Assembly (NCBI RefSeq): GCF_958295425.1
Contig: NC_081151.1
Span: 24,255,799 to 24,319,798, forward strand
Length of the DNA: 64,000 nucleotides
DNA from: Solea solea
Taxonomy: Eukaryota > Chordata > Actinopteri > Pleuronectiformes > Soleidae
Direction of reading: 5' to 3'
The notes under the pieces: model-generated
The model's database searches: none
What the model was told of the DNA's origin: nothing
What the model saw: only the letters and a program-made list of their open reading frames with translations
Made by a program: the position numbers and the translations under genes
Part shown: one piece after another, positions 22,801 through 37,800 of the stretch
Position numbering within the stretch: position 1 is the stretch's first letter
Layout: each line of letters starts with the position of its first letter

Positions 22801-25800
22801 TTGACCGAGTTTGGACGACATACTAACCTATGACTTCTTTGACAGATTTTGGACGACATGCTATACTATGACTTTTTTGAATAATTTTGGACGACATGCT
22901 ATACTATGACTTTTTTGACAAATTTTGGACGACATGCTATACTATGACTTTTTTGAGTGATTTTGGACGACATGCTATACTATGACTTTTTTGAGTGATT
23001 TTGGACGACATGCTATACTATGACTTTTTTGAGTGATTTTGGACGACATGCTATACTATGACATTTTGACTGATTTTAGACGACATACTAACCTATGACT
23101 TTTTTTACTGATTATGGACGACATACTACAGTATACTATGTCGTTTTTGACTGATTTTGGACGACATATTAACCTATGACTTTTTTGAGTGATTTTAGAC
23201 GACATATTAACCTATGACTTTTTTGACTGCTTTTGGACGAAATACTAACCTATGACTTTTTTGACTGAGTTTGGACGACATACTGACCTATGACTTTTTT
23301 GACTGATTTTGGACGACATACTAACCTATGACTTTTTTGACTGATTTTGGACGACAAACTATACTATGTCGTTTTTGACTGATTTTAGACGACATACTAA
23401 CCTATGACTTTTTTGACTGATTTTGGACGACAAACTATACTATGTCGTTTTTGACTGATTTTGGACGACATATTAACCTATGACTTTTTTGAGTGATTTT
23501 GGACGACATATTAACCTATGACTTTTTTGAGTGATTTTGGACGACATGCTATACTATGACTTTTTTGACAGATTTTGGACGACATGTTATACTATGACTT
23601 TTTTGACTGATTTTGAACGACATGCTATACTATGACTTTTTTGACAGATTTTGGACGACATGTTATACTATGACTTTTTTGACTGATTTTGAACGACATG
23701 CTATACTATGACTTTTTTGAGTGATTTTGGACGACATGCTATTCTATGACTTTTTTGACAGATTTTGGACGACATACTATACTGTGACGTTTTTGAGTGA
23801 TTTTGGACGACATGCTATACTATGACTTTTTTGAATAATTTTGGAAGACATGCTATACTATGACTTCTTTGACAGATTTTGGACGACATACTATACTATG
23901 ACGTTTTTGAGTGATTTTGGACGACATGCTTTACTATGACTTTTTTGAATAATTTTGGACGACATGCTATACTATGACTTTTTTGACAAATTTTGGACGA
24001 CATGCTATACTATGACTTTTTTGACTGATTTTGGACGACATGCTATACTATGACTTTTTTGAGTGATTTTGGACGACATGCTATACTATGACTTTTTTGA
24101 GTGATTTTGGACGACATGCTATACTATGACATTTTGACTGATTTTAGACGACATACTAACATATGACTTTTTTTACTGATTATGGACGACATACTACAGT
24201 ATACTATGTCGTTTTTGACTGATTTTGGACGACATATTAACCTATGACTTTTTTGAGTGATTTTGGACGACATATTAACCTATGACTTTTTTGAGTGATT
24301 TTGGACGACATGCTATACTATGACTTTTTTGACAGATTTTGGACCACATGTTATACTATGACTTTTTTGACTGATTTTGAACGACATGCTATACTATGAC
24401 TTTTTTGACTGATTTTGGACGACATGCTATACTATGACTTTTTGGACTGATTTTGGACGACATACTAACCTATGACTTTTTTGACTGATTTTGGACGACA
24501 TACTAACCTATGACTTTTTTGAGTGATTTTGGACGACATGCTATACTATGACTTCTTTGACAGAGTTTGGACGACATACTATACTATGACGTTTTTGAGT
24601 GATTTTGGACGACATGCTATTCTATGACTTTTTTGACAGATTTTGGAAGACATGCTATACTATGACTTCTTTGACAGATTTTGGACGACATACTATACTG
24701 TGACGTTTTTGAGTGATTTTGGACGACATGCTATACTATGACTTTTTTGAATAATTTTGGAAGACATGCTATACTATGACTTCTTTGACAGATTTTGGAC
24801 GACATACTATACTATGACGTTTTTGAGTGATTTTGGACGACATGCTATACTATGACTTTTTTGAATAATTTTGGACGACATGCTATACTATGACTTTTTT
24901 GACAGATTTTGGACGACATGCTATACTATGACTTTTTTGACTGATTTTGGACGACATGCTATACTATGACTTTTTTGACTGATTTTGGACGACATGCTAT
25001 ACTATGACGTTTTTGAGTGATTTTGGACGACATGCTATACTATGACTTCTTTGACAGAGTTTGGACGACATACTATACTATGACGTTTTTGAGTGATTTT
25101 GGACGACATGCTATTCTATGACTTTTTTGACTGATTTTGGATGACATGCTATACTATGACTTTTTTGAGTGATTTTGGACGACATGCTATACTATGACTT
25201 TTTTGACTGATTTTGGACGACATGCTATACTATGACTTTTTTGACTGATTTTGGACGACATGCTATACTATGACTTTTTTGAGTGATTTTGGACGACATG
25301 CTATACTATGACTTTTTTGAGTGATTTTGGACGACATGCTATACTATGAAATTTTTGAATGATTTTGGACGACATGCTATACTATGACTTTTTTGACAGA
25401 TTTTGGACGACATACTAACCTATGACTTTTTTGACTGATTTTAGACGACATACTAATCTATGACTTTTCTGACTGATTTTGGACGACATACTAACCTATG
25501 ACTTTTTTGACTGAGTTTGGACGAAATACTAACCTATGACTTTTTGGACTGATTTTGGACGACATGCTATACTATGACTTTTTGGACTGATTTTGGACGA
25601 CATACTAACCTATGACTTTTTTGACTGAGTTTGGACGACATACTAACCTATGACTTTTCTGACTGATTTTGGACGACATACTAACCTATGTCGTTTTTGA
25701 CTGAGTTTGGACGACATACTAACCTATGACTTTTTTGACCGATTTTGGACGACATACTAACCTATGACTTTTTTGACAGATTTTGGACGACATACTAACT

Positions 25801-28800
25801 TATGACGTTTTGACAGATTTTGGCCGACATACTAACCTATGACTTTTTGACTGAGTTTGGACGACATACTAACCTATGACTTTTTTGACTGCTTTTGGAC
25901 GAAATACTAACCTATGACTTTTTTGACTGAGTTTGGACGACATACTGACCTATGACTTTTTTGACTGATTTTGGACGACAAACTAACCTATGACTTTTTT
26001 GACTGATTTTGGACGACATACTATACTATGTCGTTTTTGACTGATTTTAGACGACTTACTAACCTATGACTTTTTTTACTGATTATGGACGACATACTAC
26101 AGTATACTATGTCGTTTTTGACTGATTTTGGACGACATATTAACCTATGACTTTTTTGAGTGATTTTGGACGACATATTAACCTATGACTTTTTTGAGTG
26201 ATTTTGGACGACATGCTATACTATGACTTTTTTGACAGATTTTGGACGACATGTTATACTATGACTTTTTTTACTGATTTTGAACGACATGCTATACTAT
26301 GACTTTTTTGACTGATTTTGGACGACATGCTTTACTATGAATTTTTGGACTGATTTGACTTTTTTGACTGATTTTGGACGACATACTAACCTATGACTTT
26401 TTTGAGTGATTTTGGACGACATGCTATACTATGACTTTTTTGACAGATTTTGGACTACATGCTATACTATGACTTTTTTGAGTGATTTTGGACGACATGC
26501 TATACTATGACTTCTTTGACAGATTTTGGACGACATACTATACTATGACGTTTTTGAGTGATTTTGGACGACATGCTATACTATGACTTTTTTGAATAAT
26601 TTTGGACGACATGCTATACTATGACTTTTTTGACAGATTTTGGACGACATGCTATACTATGACTTTTTTGACTGATTTTGGACGACATGCTATACTATGA
26701 CTTTTTTGACTGATTTTGGACGACATGCTATACTATGACTTTTTTGAGTGATTTTGGACGACATGCTATACTATGACTTTTTTGACTGCTTTTGGACGAC
26801 ATGCTATACTATGACTTTTTTGAGTGATTTTGGACGACATGCTATACTATGACTTTTTTGACAGATTTTGGACGACATACTAACCTATGACTTTTTTGAC
26901 TGATTTTAGACGACATACTAATCTATGACTTTTCTGACTGATTTTGGACGACATACTAACCTATGACTTTTTTGACTGAGTTTGGACGAAATACTAACCT
27001 ATGACTTTTTGGACTGATTTTGGACGACATGCTATACTATGACTTTTTGGACTGATTTTGGACGACATACTAACCTATGACTTTTTTGACTGAGTTTGGA
27101 CGACATACTAACCTATGACTTTTCTGACTGATTTTGGACGACATACTAACCTATGTCGTTTTTGACTGAGTTTGGACGACATACTAACCTATGACTTTTT
27201 TGACCGATTTTGGACGACATACTAACCTATGACTTTTTTGACAGATTTTGGACGACATACTAACTTATGACGTTTTGACAGATTTTGGCCGACATACTAA
27301 CCTATGACTTTTTGACTGAGTTTGGACGACATACTAACCTATGACTTTTTTGACTGCTTTTGGACGAAATACTAACCTATGACTTTTTTGACTGAGTTTG
27401 GACGACATACTGACCTATGACTTTTTTGACTGATTTTGGACGACAAACTAACCTATGACTTTTTTGACTGATTTTGGACGACATACTATACTATGTCGTT
27501 TTTGACTGATTTTAGACGACTTACTAACCTATGACTTTTTTTACTGATTATGGACGACATACTACAGTATACTATGTCGTTTTTGACTGATTTTGGACGA
27601 CATATTAACCTATGACTTTTTTGAGTGATTTTGGACGACATATTAACCTATGACTTTTTTGAGTGATTTTGGACGACATGCTATACTATGACTTTTTTGA
27701 CAGATTTTGGACGACATGTTATACTATGACTTTTTTTACTGATTTTGAACGACATGCTATACTATGACTTTTTTGACTGATTTTGGACGACATGCTTTAC
27801 TATGAATTTTTGGACTGATTTGACTTTTTTGACTGATTTTGGACGACATACTAACCTATGACTTTTTTGAGTGATTTTGGACGACATGCTATACTATGAC
27901 TTTTTTGACAGATTTTGGACTACATGCTATACTATGACTTTTTTGAGTGATTTTGGACGACATGCTATACTATGACTTCTTTGACAGATTTTGGACGACA
28001 TACTATACTATGACGTTTTTGAGTGATTTTGGACGACATGCTATACTATGACTTTTTTGAATAATTTTGGACGACATGCTATACTATGACTTTTTTGACA
28101 GATTTTGGACGACATGCTATACTATGACTTTTTTGACTGATTTTGGACGACATGCTATACTATGACTTTTTTGACTGATTTTGGACGACATGCTATACTA
28201 TGACTTTTTTGAGTGATTTTGGACGACATGCTATACTATGACTTTTTTGACTGCTTTTGGACGACATGCTATACTATGACTTTTTTGAGTGATTTTGGAC
28301 GACATGCTATACTATGACTTTTTTGACTGATTTTGGACGACATGCTATACTATGACTTTTTTGACTGATTTTGGACGACATGCTATAGTATGACTTTTTT
28401 GAGTGATTTTGGACGACATGCTATACTATGACTTTTTTGAGTGATTTTGGACGACATGCTATACTATGACATTTTTGAATGATTTTGGACGACATGCTAT
28501 ACTATGACTTTTTTGACAGATTTTGGACGACATACTAACCTATGACTTTTTTGACTGATTTTAGACGACATACTAATCTATGACTTTTCTGACTGATTTT
28601 GGACGACATACTAACCTATGACTTTTTTGACTGAGTTTGGACGAAATACTAACCTATGACTTTTTGGACTGATTTTGGACGACATGCTATACTATGACTT
28701 TTTGGACTGATTTTGGACGACATACTAACCTATGACTTTTTTGACTGAGTTTGGACGACATACTAACCTATGACTTTTTTGACCGATTTTGGACGACATA

Positions 28801-31800
28801 CTAACCTATGACTTTTTTGACAGATTTTGGACGACATACTAACTTATGACGTTTTGACAGATTTTGGCCGACATACTAACCTATGACTTTTTGACTGAGT
28901 TTGGACGACATACTAACCTATGACTTTTTTGACTGCTTTTGGACGAAATACTAACCTATGACTTTTTTGACTGAGTTTGGACGACATACTATACTATGTC
29001 GTTTTTGACTGATTTTAGACGACTTACTAACCTATGACTTTTTTTACTGATTATGGACGACATACTACAGTATACTATGTCGTTTTTGACTGATTTTGGA
29101 CGACATATTAACCTATGACTTTTTTGAGTGATTTTGGACGACATATTAACCTATGACTTTTTTGAGTGATTTTGGACGACATGCTATACTATGACTTTTT
29201 TGACAGATTTTGGACGACATGTTATACTATGACTTTTTTTACTGATTTTGAACGACATGCTATACTATGACTTTTTTGACTGATTTTGGACGACATGCTT
29301 TACTATGACTTTTTGGACTGATTTGACTTTTTTGACTGATTTTGGACGACATACTAACCTATGACTTTTTTGAGTGATTTTGGACGACATGCTATACTAT
29401 GACTTTTTTGACAGATTTTGGACTACATGCTATACTATGACTTTTTTGAGTGATTTTGGACGACATGCTATACTATGACTTCTTTGACAGATTTTGGACG
29501 ACATACTATACTATGACGTTTTTGAGTGATTTTGGACGACATGCTATACTATGACTTTTTTGAATAATTTTGGACGACATGCTATACTATGACTTTTTTG
29601 ACAGATTTTGGACGACATGCTATACTATGACTTTTTTGACTGATTTTGGACGACATGCTATACTATGACTTTTTTGAGTGATTTTGGACGACATGCTATA
29701 CTATGACTTTTTTGACTGCTTTTGGACGGAATACTAACCTATGACTTTTTTGACTGAGTTTGGACGCCATACTGACCTATGACTTTTTTGACTGATTTTA
29801 GACGACATACTAATCTATGACTTTTCTGACTGATTTTGGACGACATACTAACCTATGACTTTTTTGACTGAGTTTGGACGAAATACTAACCTATGACTTT
29901 TTGGACTGATTTTGGACGACATGCTATACTATGACTTTTTGGACTGATTTTGGACGACATACTAACCTATGACTTTTTTGACTGAGTTTGGACGACATAC
30001 TAACCTATGACTTTTCTGACTGATTTTGGACGACATACTAACCTATGTCGTTTTTGACTGAGTTTGGACGACATACTAACCTATGACTTTTTTGACCGAT
30101 TTTGGACGACATACTAACCTATGACTTTTTTGACAGATTTTGGACGACATACTAACTTATGACGTTTTGACAGATTTTGGCCGACATACTAACCTATGAC
30201 TTTTTGACTGAGTTTGGACGACATACTAACCTATGACTTTTTTGACTGCTTTTGGACGAAATACTAACCTATGACTTTTTTGACTGAGTTTGGACGACAT
30301 ACTGACCTATGACTTTTTTGACTGATTTTGGACGACAAACTAACCTATGACTTTTTTGACTGATTTTGGACGACATACTATACTATGTCGTTTTTGACTG
30401 ATTTTAGACGACTTACTAACCTATGACTTTTTTTACTGATTATGGACGACATACTACAGTATACTATGTCGTTTTTGACTGATTTTGGACGACATATTAA
30501 CCTATGACTTTTTTGAGTGATTTTGGACGACATATTAACCTATGACTTTTTTGAGTGATTTTGGACGACATGCTATACTATGACTTTTTTGACAGATTTT
30601 GGACGACATGTTATACTATGACTTTTTTTACTGATTTTGAACGACATGCTATACTATGACTTTTTTGACTGATTTTGGACGACATGCTTTACTATGACTT
30701 TTTGGACTGATTTGACTTTTTTGACTGATTTTGGACGACATACTAACCTATGACTTTTTTGAGTGATTTTGGACGACATGCTATACTATGACTTTTTTGA
30801 CAGATTTTGGACTACATGCTATACTATGACTTTTTTGAGTGATTTTGGACGACATGCTATACTATGACTTCTTTGACAGATTTTGGACGACATACTATAC
30901 TATGACGTTTTTGAGTGATTTTGGACGACATGCTATACTATGACTTTTTTGAATAATTTTGGACGACATGCTATACTATGACTTTTTTGACAGATTTTGG
31001 ACGACATGCTATACTATGACTTTTTTGACTGATTTTGGACGACATGCTATACTATGACTTTTTTGAGTGATTTTGGACGACATGCTATACTATGACTTTT
31101 TTGACTGCTTTTGGACGGAATACTAACCTATGACTTTTTTGACTGAGTTTGGACGCCATACTGACCTATGACTTTTTTGACTGATTTTAGACGACATACT
31201 AATCTATGACTTTTCTGACTGATTTTGGACGACATACTAACCTATGACTTTTTTGACTGAGTTTGGACGAAATACTAACCTATGACTTTTTGGACTGATT
31301 TTGGACGACATGCTATACTATGACTTTTTGGACTGATTTTGGACGACATACTAACCTATGACTTTTTTGACTGAGTTTGGACGACATACTAACCTATGAC
31401 TTTTCTGACTGATTTTGGACGACATACTAACCTATGTCGTTTTTGACTGAGTTTGGACGACATACTAACCTATGACTTTTTTGACCGATTTTGGACGACA
31501 TACTAACCTATGACTTTTTTGACAGATTTTGGACGACATACTAACTTATGACGTTTTGACAGATTTTGGCCGACATACTAACCTATGACTTTTTGACTGA
31601 GTTTGGACGACATACTAACCTATGACTTTTTTGACTGCTTTTGGACGAAATACTAACCTATGACTTTTTTGACTGAGTTTGGACGACATACTGACCTATG
31701 ACTTTTTTGACTGATTTTGGACGACAAACTAACCTATGACTTTTTTGACTGATTTTGGACGACATACTATACTATGTCGTTTTTGACTGATTTTAGACGA

Positions 31801-34800
31801 CTTACTAACCTATGACTTTTTTTACTGATTATGGACGACATACTACAGTATACTATGTCGTTTTTGACTGATTTTGGACGACATATTAACCTATGACTTT
31901 TTTGAGTGATTTTGGACGACATATTAACCTATGACTTTTTTGAGTGATTTTGGACGACATGCTATACTATGACTTTTTTGACAGATTTTGGACGACATGT
32001 TATACTATGACTTTTTTTACTGATTTTGAACGACATGCTATACTATGACTTTTTTGACTGATTTTGGACGACATGCTTTACTATGAATTTTTGGACTGAT
32101 TTGACTTTTTTGACTGATTTTGGACGACATACTAACCTATGACTTTTTTGAGTGATTTTGGACGACATGCTATACTATGACTTTTTTGACAGATTTTGGA
32201 CTACATGCTATACTATGACTTTTTTGAGTGATTTTGGACGACATGCTATACTATGACTTCTTTGACAGATTTTGGACGACATACTATACTATGACGTTTT
32301 TGAGTGATTTTGGACGACATGCTATACTATGACTTTTTTGAATAATTTTGGACGACATGCTATACTATGACTTTTTTGACAGATTTTGGACGACATGCTA
32401 TACTATGACTTTTTTGACTGATTTTGGACGACATGCTATACTATGACTTTTTTGACTGATTTTGGACGACATGCTATACTATGACTTTTTTGAGTGATTT
32501 TGGACGACATGCTATACTATGACTTTTTTGACTGCTTTTGGACGACATGCTATACTATGACTTTTTTGAGTGATTTTGGACGACATGCTATACTATGACT
32601 TTTTTGACTGATTTTGGACGACATGCTATACTATGACTTTTTTGACTGATTTTGGACGACATGCTATACTATGACTTTTTTGAGTGATTTTGGACGACAT
32701 GCTATACTATGACTTTTTTGAGTGATTTTGGACGACATGCTATACTATGACATTTTTGAATGATTTTGGACGACATGCTATACTATGACTTTTTTGACAG
32801 ATTTTGGACGGCATACTAACCTATGACTTTTTTGACTGATTTTAGACGACATACTAATCTATGACTTTTCTGACTGATTTTGGACGACATACTAACCTAT
32901 GACTTTTTTGACTGAGTTTGGACGAAATACTAACCTATGACTTTTTGGACTGATTTTGGACGACATGCTATACTATGACTTTTTGGACTGATTTTGGACG
33001 ACATACTAACCTATGACTTTTTTGACTGAGTTTGGACGACATACTAACCTATGACTTTTTTGACCGATTTTGGACGACATACTAACCTATGACTTTTTTG
33101 ACAGATTTTGGACGACATACTAACTTATGACGTTTTGACAGATTTTGGCCGACATACTAACCTATGACTTTTTGACTGAGTTTGGACGACATACTAACCT
33201 ATGACTTTTTTGACTGCTTTTGGACGAAATACTAACCTATGACTTTTTTGACTGAGTTTGGACGACATACTATACTATGTCGTTTTTGACTGATTTTAGA
33301 CGACTTACTAACCTATGACTTTTTTTACTGATTATGGACGACATACTACAGTATACTATGTCGTTTTTGACTGATTTTGGACGACATATTAACCTATGAC
33401 TTTTTTGAGTGATTTTGGACGACATATTAACCTATGACTTTTTTGAGTGATTTTGGACGACATGCTATACTATGACTTTTTTGACAGATTTTGGACGACA
33501 TGTTATACTATGACTTTTTTTACTGATTTTGAACGACATGCTATACTATGACTTTTTTGACTGATTTTGGACGACATGCTTTACTATGACTTTTTGGACT
33601 GATTTGACTTTTTTGACTGATTTTGGACGACATACTAACCTATGACTTTTTTGAGTGATTTTGGACGACATGCTATACTATGACTTTTTTGACAGATTTT
33701 GGACTACATGCTATACTATGACTTTTTTGAGTGATTTTGGACGACATGCTATACTATGACTTCTTTGACAGATTTTGGACGACATACTATACTATGACGT
33801 TTTTGAGTGATTTTGGACGACATGCTATACTATGACTTTTTTGAATAATTTTGGACGACATGCTATACTATGACTTTTTTGACAGATTTTGGACGACATG
33901 CTATACTATGACTTTTTTGACTGATTTTGGACGACATGCTATACTATGACTTTTTTGAGTGATTTTGGACGACATGCTATACTATGACTTTTTTCACTGC
34001 TTTTGGACGGAATACTAACCTATGACTTTTTTGACTGAGTTTGGACGCCATACTGACCTATGACTTTTTTGACTGATTTTAGACGACATACTGATCTATG
34101 ACTTTTTTGACTGATTTTGGACGACATACTAACCTATGACTTTTTTGACTGATTTTGGACGACATACTAACCTATGACTTTTTTGACTGATTTTGGACGA
34201 CATACTATACTATGTCGTTTTTGACTGATTTTAGACGACATACTAACCTATGACTTTTTTTACTGATTATGGACGACATACTACAGTATACTATGTCGTT
34301 TTTGACTGATTTTGGACGACATATTAACCTATGACTTTTTTGAGTGATTTTGGACGACATATTAACCTATGACTTTTTTGAGTGATTTTGGATGACATGC
34401 TATACTATGACTTTTTTGACAGATTTTGGACGACATGTTATACTATGACTTTTTTGACTGATTTTGAACGACATGCTATACTATGACTTTTTTGACTGAT
34501 TTTGGACGACATGCTATACTATGACTTTTTTGACTGATTTTGGACGACATACTAACCTATGACTTTTTTGACTGATTTTGGACGACATACTAACCTATGA
34601 CTTTTTTGAGTGATTTTGGAAGACATGCTATACTATGACTTTTTTGACTGATTTTGGACTACATGCTATACTATGACTTTTTTGAGTGATTTTGGACGAC
34701 ATGCTATACTATGACTTCTTTGACAGAGTTTGGACGACATACTATACTATGACGTTTTTGAGTGATTTTGGACGACATGCTATTCTATGACTTTTTTGAC

Positions 34801-37800
34801 AGATTTTGGAAGACATGCTATACTATGACTTTTTTGACTGATTTTGGACGACATGCTATACTATGACTTTTTTGACTGATTTTGGACGACATGCTATACT
34901 ATGACTTCTTTGACAGATTTTGGACGACATACTATACTATGACGTTTTTGAGTGATTTTGGACGACATGCTATACTATGACTTTTTTGAATAATTTTGGA
35001 CGACATGTGTGGCGACCCCTGGTGTCACCAAGTGTCTGGTGTTTGTTTTGTGCCTGGGGTTTCATTGGTGTCAACTGGGAACACCTGGGTCGGTGCTCCC
35101 AGGCCTATATAATCAAGGCCCTGTGGCCCATTCGGCCCTTCCCTCTGCTGCTTCTGGTTGGTATGGTTTGAGTTGTCCTGAGTTGTTGGGTTTGGTTTAA
35201 TTTGTTGTTTTTTCCTTTGCAGGCACGCTGCCAGTGTGGCGAGATCAGCAGCGTGGCCTTATGTATATTGTTTTGTACACTTTACAACATACACACACCT
35301 GTCCCCTCATGCACACCTTACACTACTGATTATACTGATATTCATACTCTATATTATTAGTATTTCATTGGTCTTTACATAATTTGATTTCTGTTCAATA
35401 AATTACTCTTTGTTATTCCTTCAAGGGGTGTATTTCTCATATTTGTCAGGTCTCAAGAGTCGGGGCGTGACAAATTGGGGGCTCGTCCATTAGTTTGTTT
35501 GGTTAAACCTCATTCAGGTTGCTGATTTGGTGTTTAGTTTACAAGCTGTTCTAGTTTATTTTTGGGAGATACACCTTGTGTTTTAGTAGTTATTGTGGAA
35601 GTGTTTTTGGCTTAAGGTCAGACTTCAGGGTGCTGAACAGAAGGTACGTGTTACTGACTGGATTTGGTGTGTGAGTTTTCCCCGTTAGGCTGTATGGCGT
35701 TTCCCCTTTGGGACTCGTCAGTTTTTTTTTTTTCTGTAGTGTTGTGGGCAAACGGGGTTGAGAGCAGTTGTCTCGGGAGCACAGCTTTGGTCCCGGAGAG
35801 GTTGCCTATTACGGGCAGTCTTATCCGCGCTAAGGTATTCAGTGTCATAAGTACCCGCCGCGGTCCCCACATGAAGACTAGGGTTGAGTTTAGCAAGCTT
35901 GGGTTAGGCAGTTAGGGGGAAATACTTCATGGGTAACTTTTACCTCACACTTATTTAGTTGGTTAACACGGCTTGATTCCCGTGCCACGCCATAATATGG
36001 TGTTGGAGTGTGACCTGGTAAAGGGCGTTGTGCCAGTCGGGGTGCGCCCTGCATTGCCAATAGATGAGGTTGTTATGATTTTGGGTAACGACTTGGCTGG
36101 TAGCACGGTGTGGGCTGACGTGCCGCCGCCTCCAGTGGTTATTTCTAAGCCAATTGTGGCTAAGAAACAAGATAATGGTGGGAGTGATCCAGAGGTTTTT
36201 CCAGTCTGTGCCGTGACACGTGCCCAGAAAAGCAAAGTTAAAGTGTTAGACCCGACTGTTTCAGGGTGTTCTGACGGTATGTGTCCTGCAGAGCCTGTAG
36301 TCTCTTTGCCTGTTCTTCCTTCGGTTTCAAGGGATGAATGGGTTAAAAGCCAAAGGGCTGATTCTTCCTTGTCTTCTTTGTGGAATGAGGTCTTGTCAAT
36401 GGGAAAAGTAAGAGACGTTGCTCATGGTTACTTCCTTAAAGAAAACTTGCTGGTGAGAAAGTGGGTGCCTTGTGATGGAGAGTTTGTTGGTGAAGCGATT
36501 TACCAAGTTGTTGTGCCAAGCAATTTACGTGAGGTGGTGTTGGAAACAGCACATGATGGTTGTGGACACTTAGGTGTACGAAAAACTTATGACCGTGTCC
36601 TACGCTATTTCTTTTGGCCTCGATTGAAGCGTGACGTCTCTAAATATGTTAAGACGTGCCATACATGTCAGCTCACTGGGAAGCCTAGTCAGGTGATTAG
36701 GCCTGCTCCTCTTTCTCCGATCCCAGTTGTTTGTCAGCCATTTGAACATTTGATAATAGACTGTGTGGGGCCCTTACCCCCATCCAAATCTGGCTGTGTA
36801 TATTTGTTGACAGTTATGTGCCAAACGACGAGATATCCCGCTGCATATCCTCTGCGTTCTATCTCCGTTAAATCCGTTGTCAAGGTTTTGACCCAGTTCA
36901 TTTCAGTTTTTGGCATTCCACGAGTCATTCAAAGTGATCAAGGTTCTAATTTCACATCTCATTTGTTCAAGGAAATCCTGAAGCAGTTGCGTGTGAAGCA
37001 TAACCGGGCTTCGGCGTATCATGCGCAGAGCCAGGGGGCACTTGAACGATTCCATCAGACATTAAAATCAATGTTGCGTTCTTATTGTATGGAGATGGGG
37101 AGAGACTGGGAGGAGGGACTACCCTGGCTTATGTTATCTGCAAGGGAAGTGGTGCAGGAAAGCACAGGGTTTAGCCCAAACGACTTAGTTTTTGGACATA
37201 TGGTGCGTGGTCCTTTAGCTATCCTCCAAGATGACTTGACTGACAGAGAACCGCCCAAGAATCTGGTGGACTATGTAAATGGTTTTCGACATCGACTGTT
37301 CACGGCGGTGGAAATGGCACGGAAAAACTTGGGGGGTACACAGGCTAATATGAAAAAGCTGTATGACCGCAGGTCGGAGAGCCGTCAGTTTAGTCCTGGT
37401 GACCAAGTTTTAGCGCTTATGCCGCTTGTAGTCTCGCCGTTTCAAGCTAAATTCACAGGCCCATACACTGTCGAAAAGCACATATCAGAACATAACTATT
37501 TGATTGCCACTCCAAATCGGAGGAAGAAGTCTCAGTTGTGCCATGTCAATTTGCTTAAACCATACTATGATCGTGGAACTTGTGATGTTGATTCTATGGC
37601 CCAGAGAGAAAATGTTAGTCCTGTACTCATGGTTGATTCTGTGTCCTCAGGTCCTAGCGTTCCCGACATGAGACTGATCGATGAGCTAGACGTTAATGTA
37701 CCTGATGATCCAGTCGTATGTGGTAGGCTTAAAAACTCAGAGACTTTGCGCAATTTGCATAGTTTACTGGTCCATTTACCTGAGTTGCATAGAGTTGAGC

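Noticed and set aside
13900..35007. CRISPR array or other prokaryotic-style repeat
   Set aside because: Units are contiguous 38-bp monomers with no unique spacers, within a vertebrate intron.
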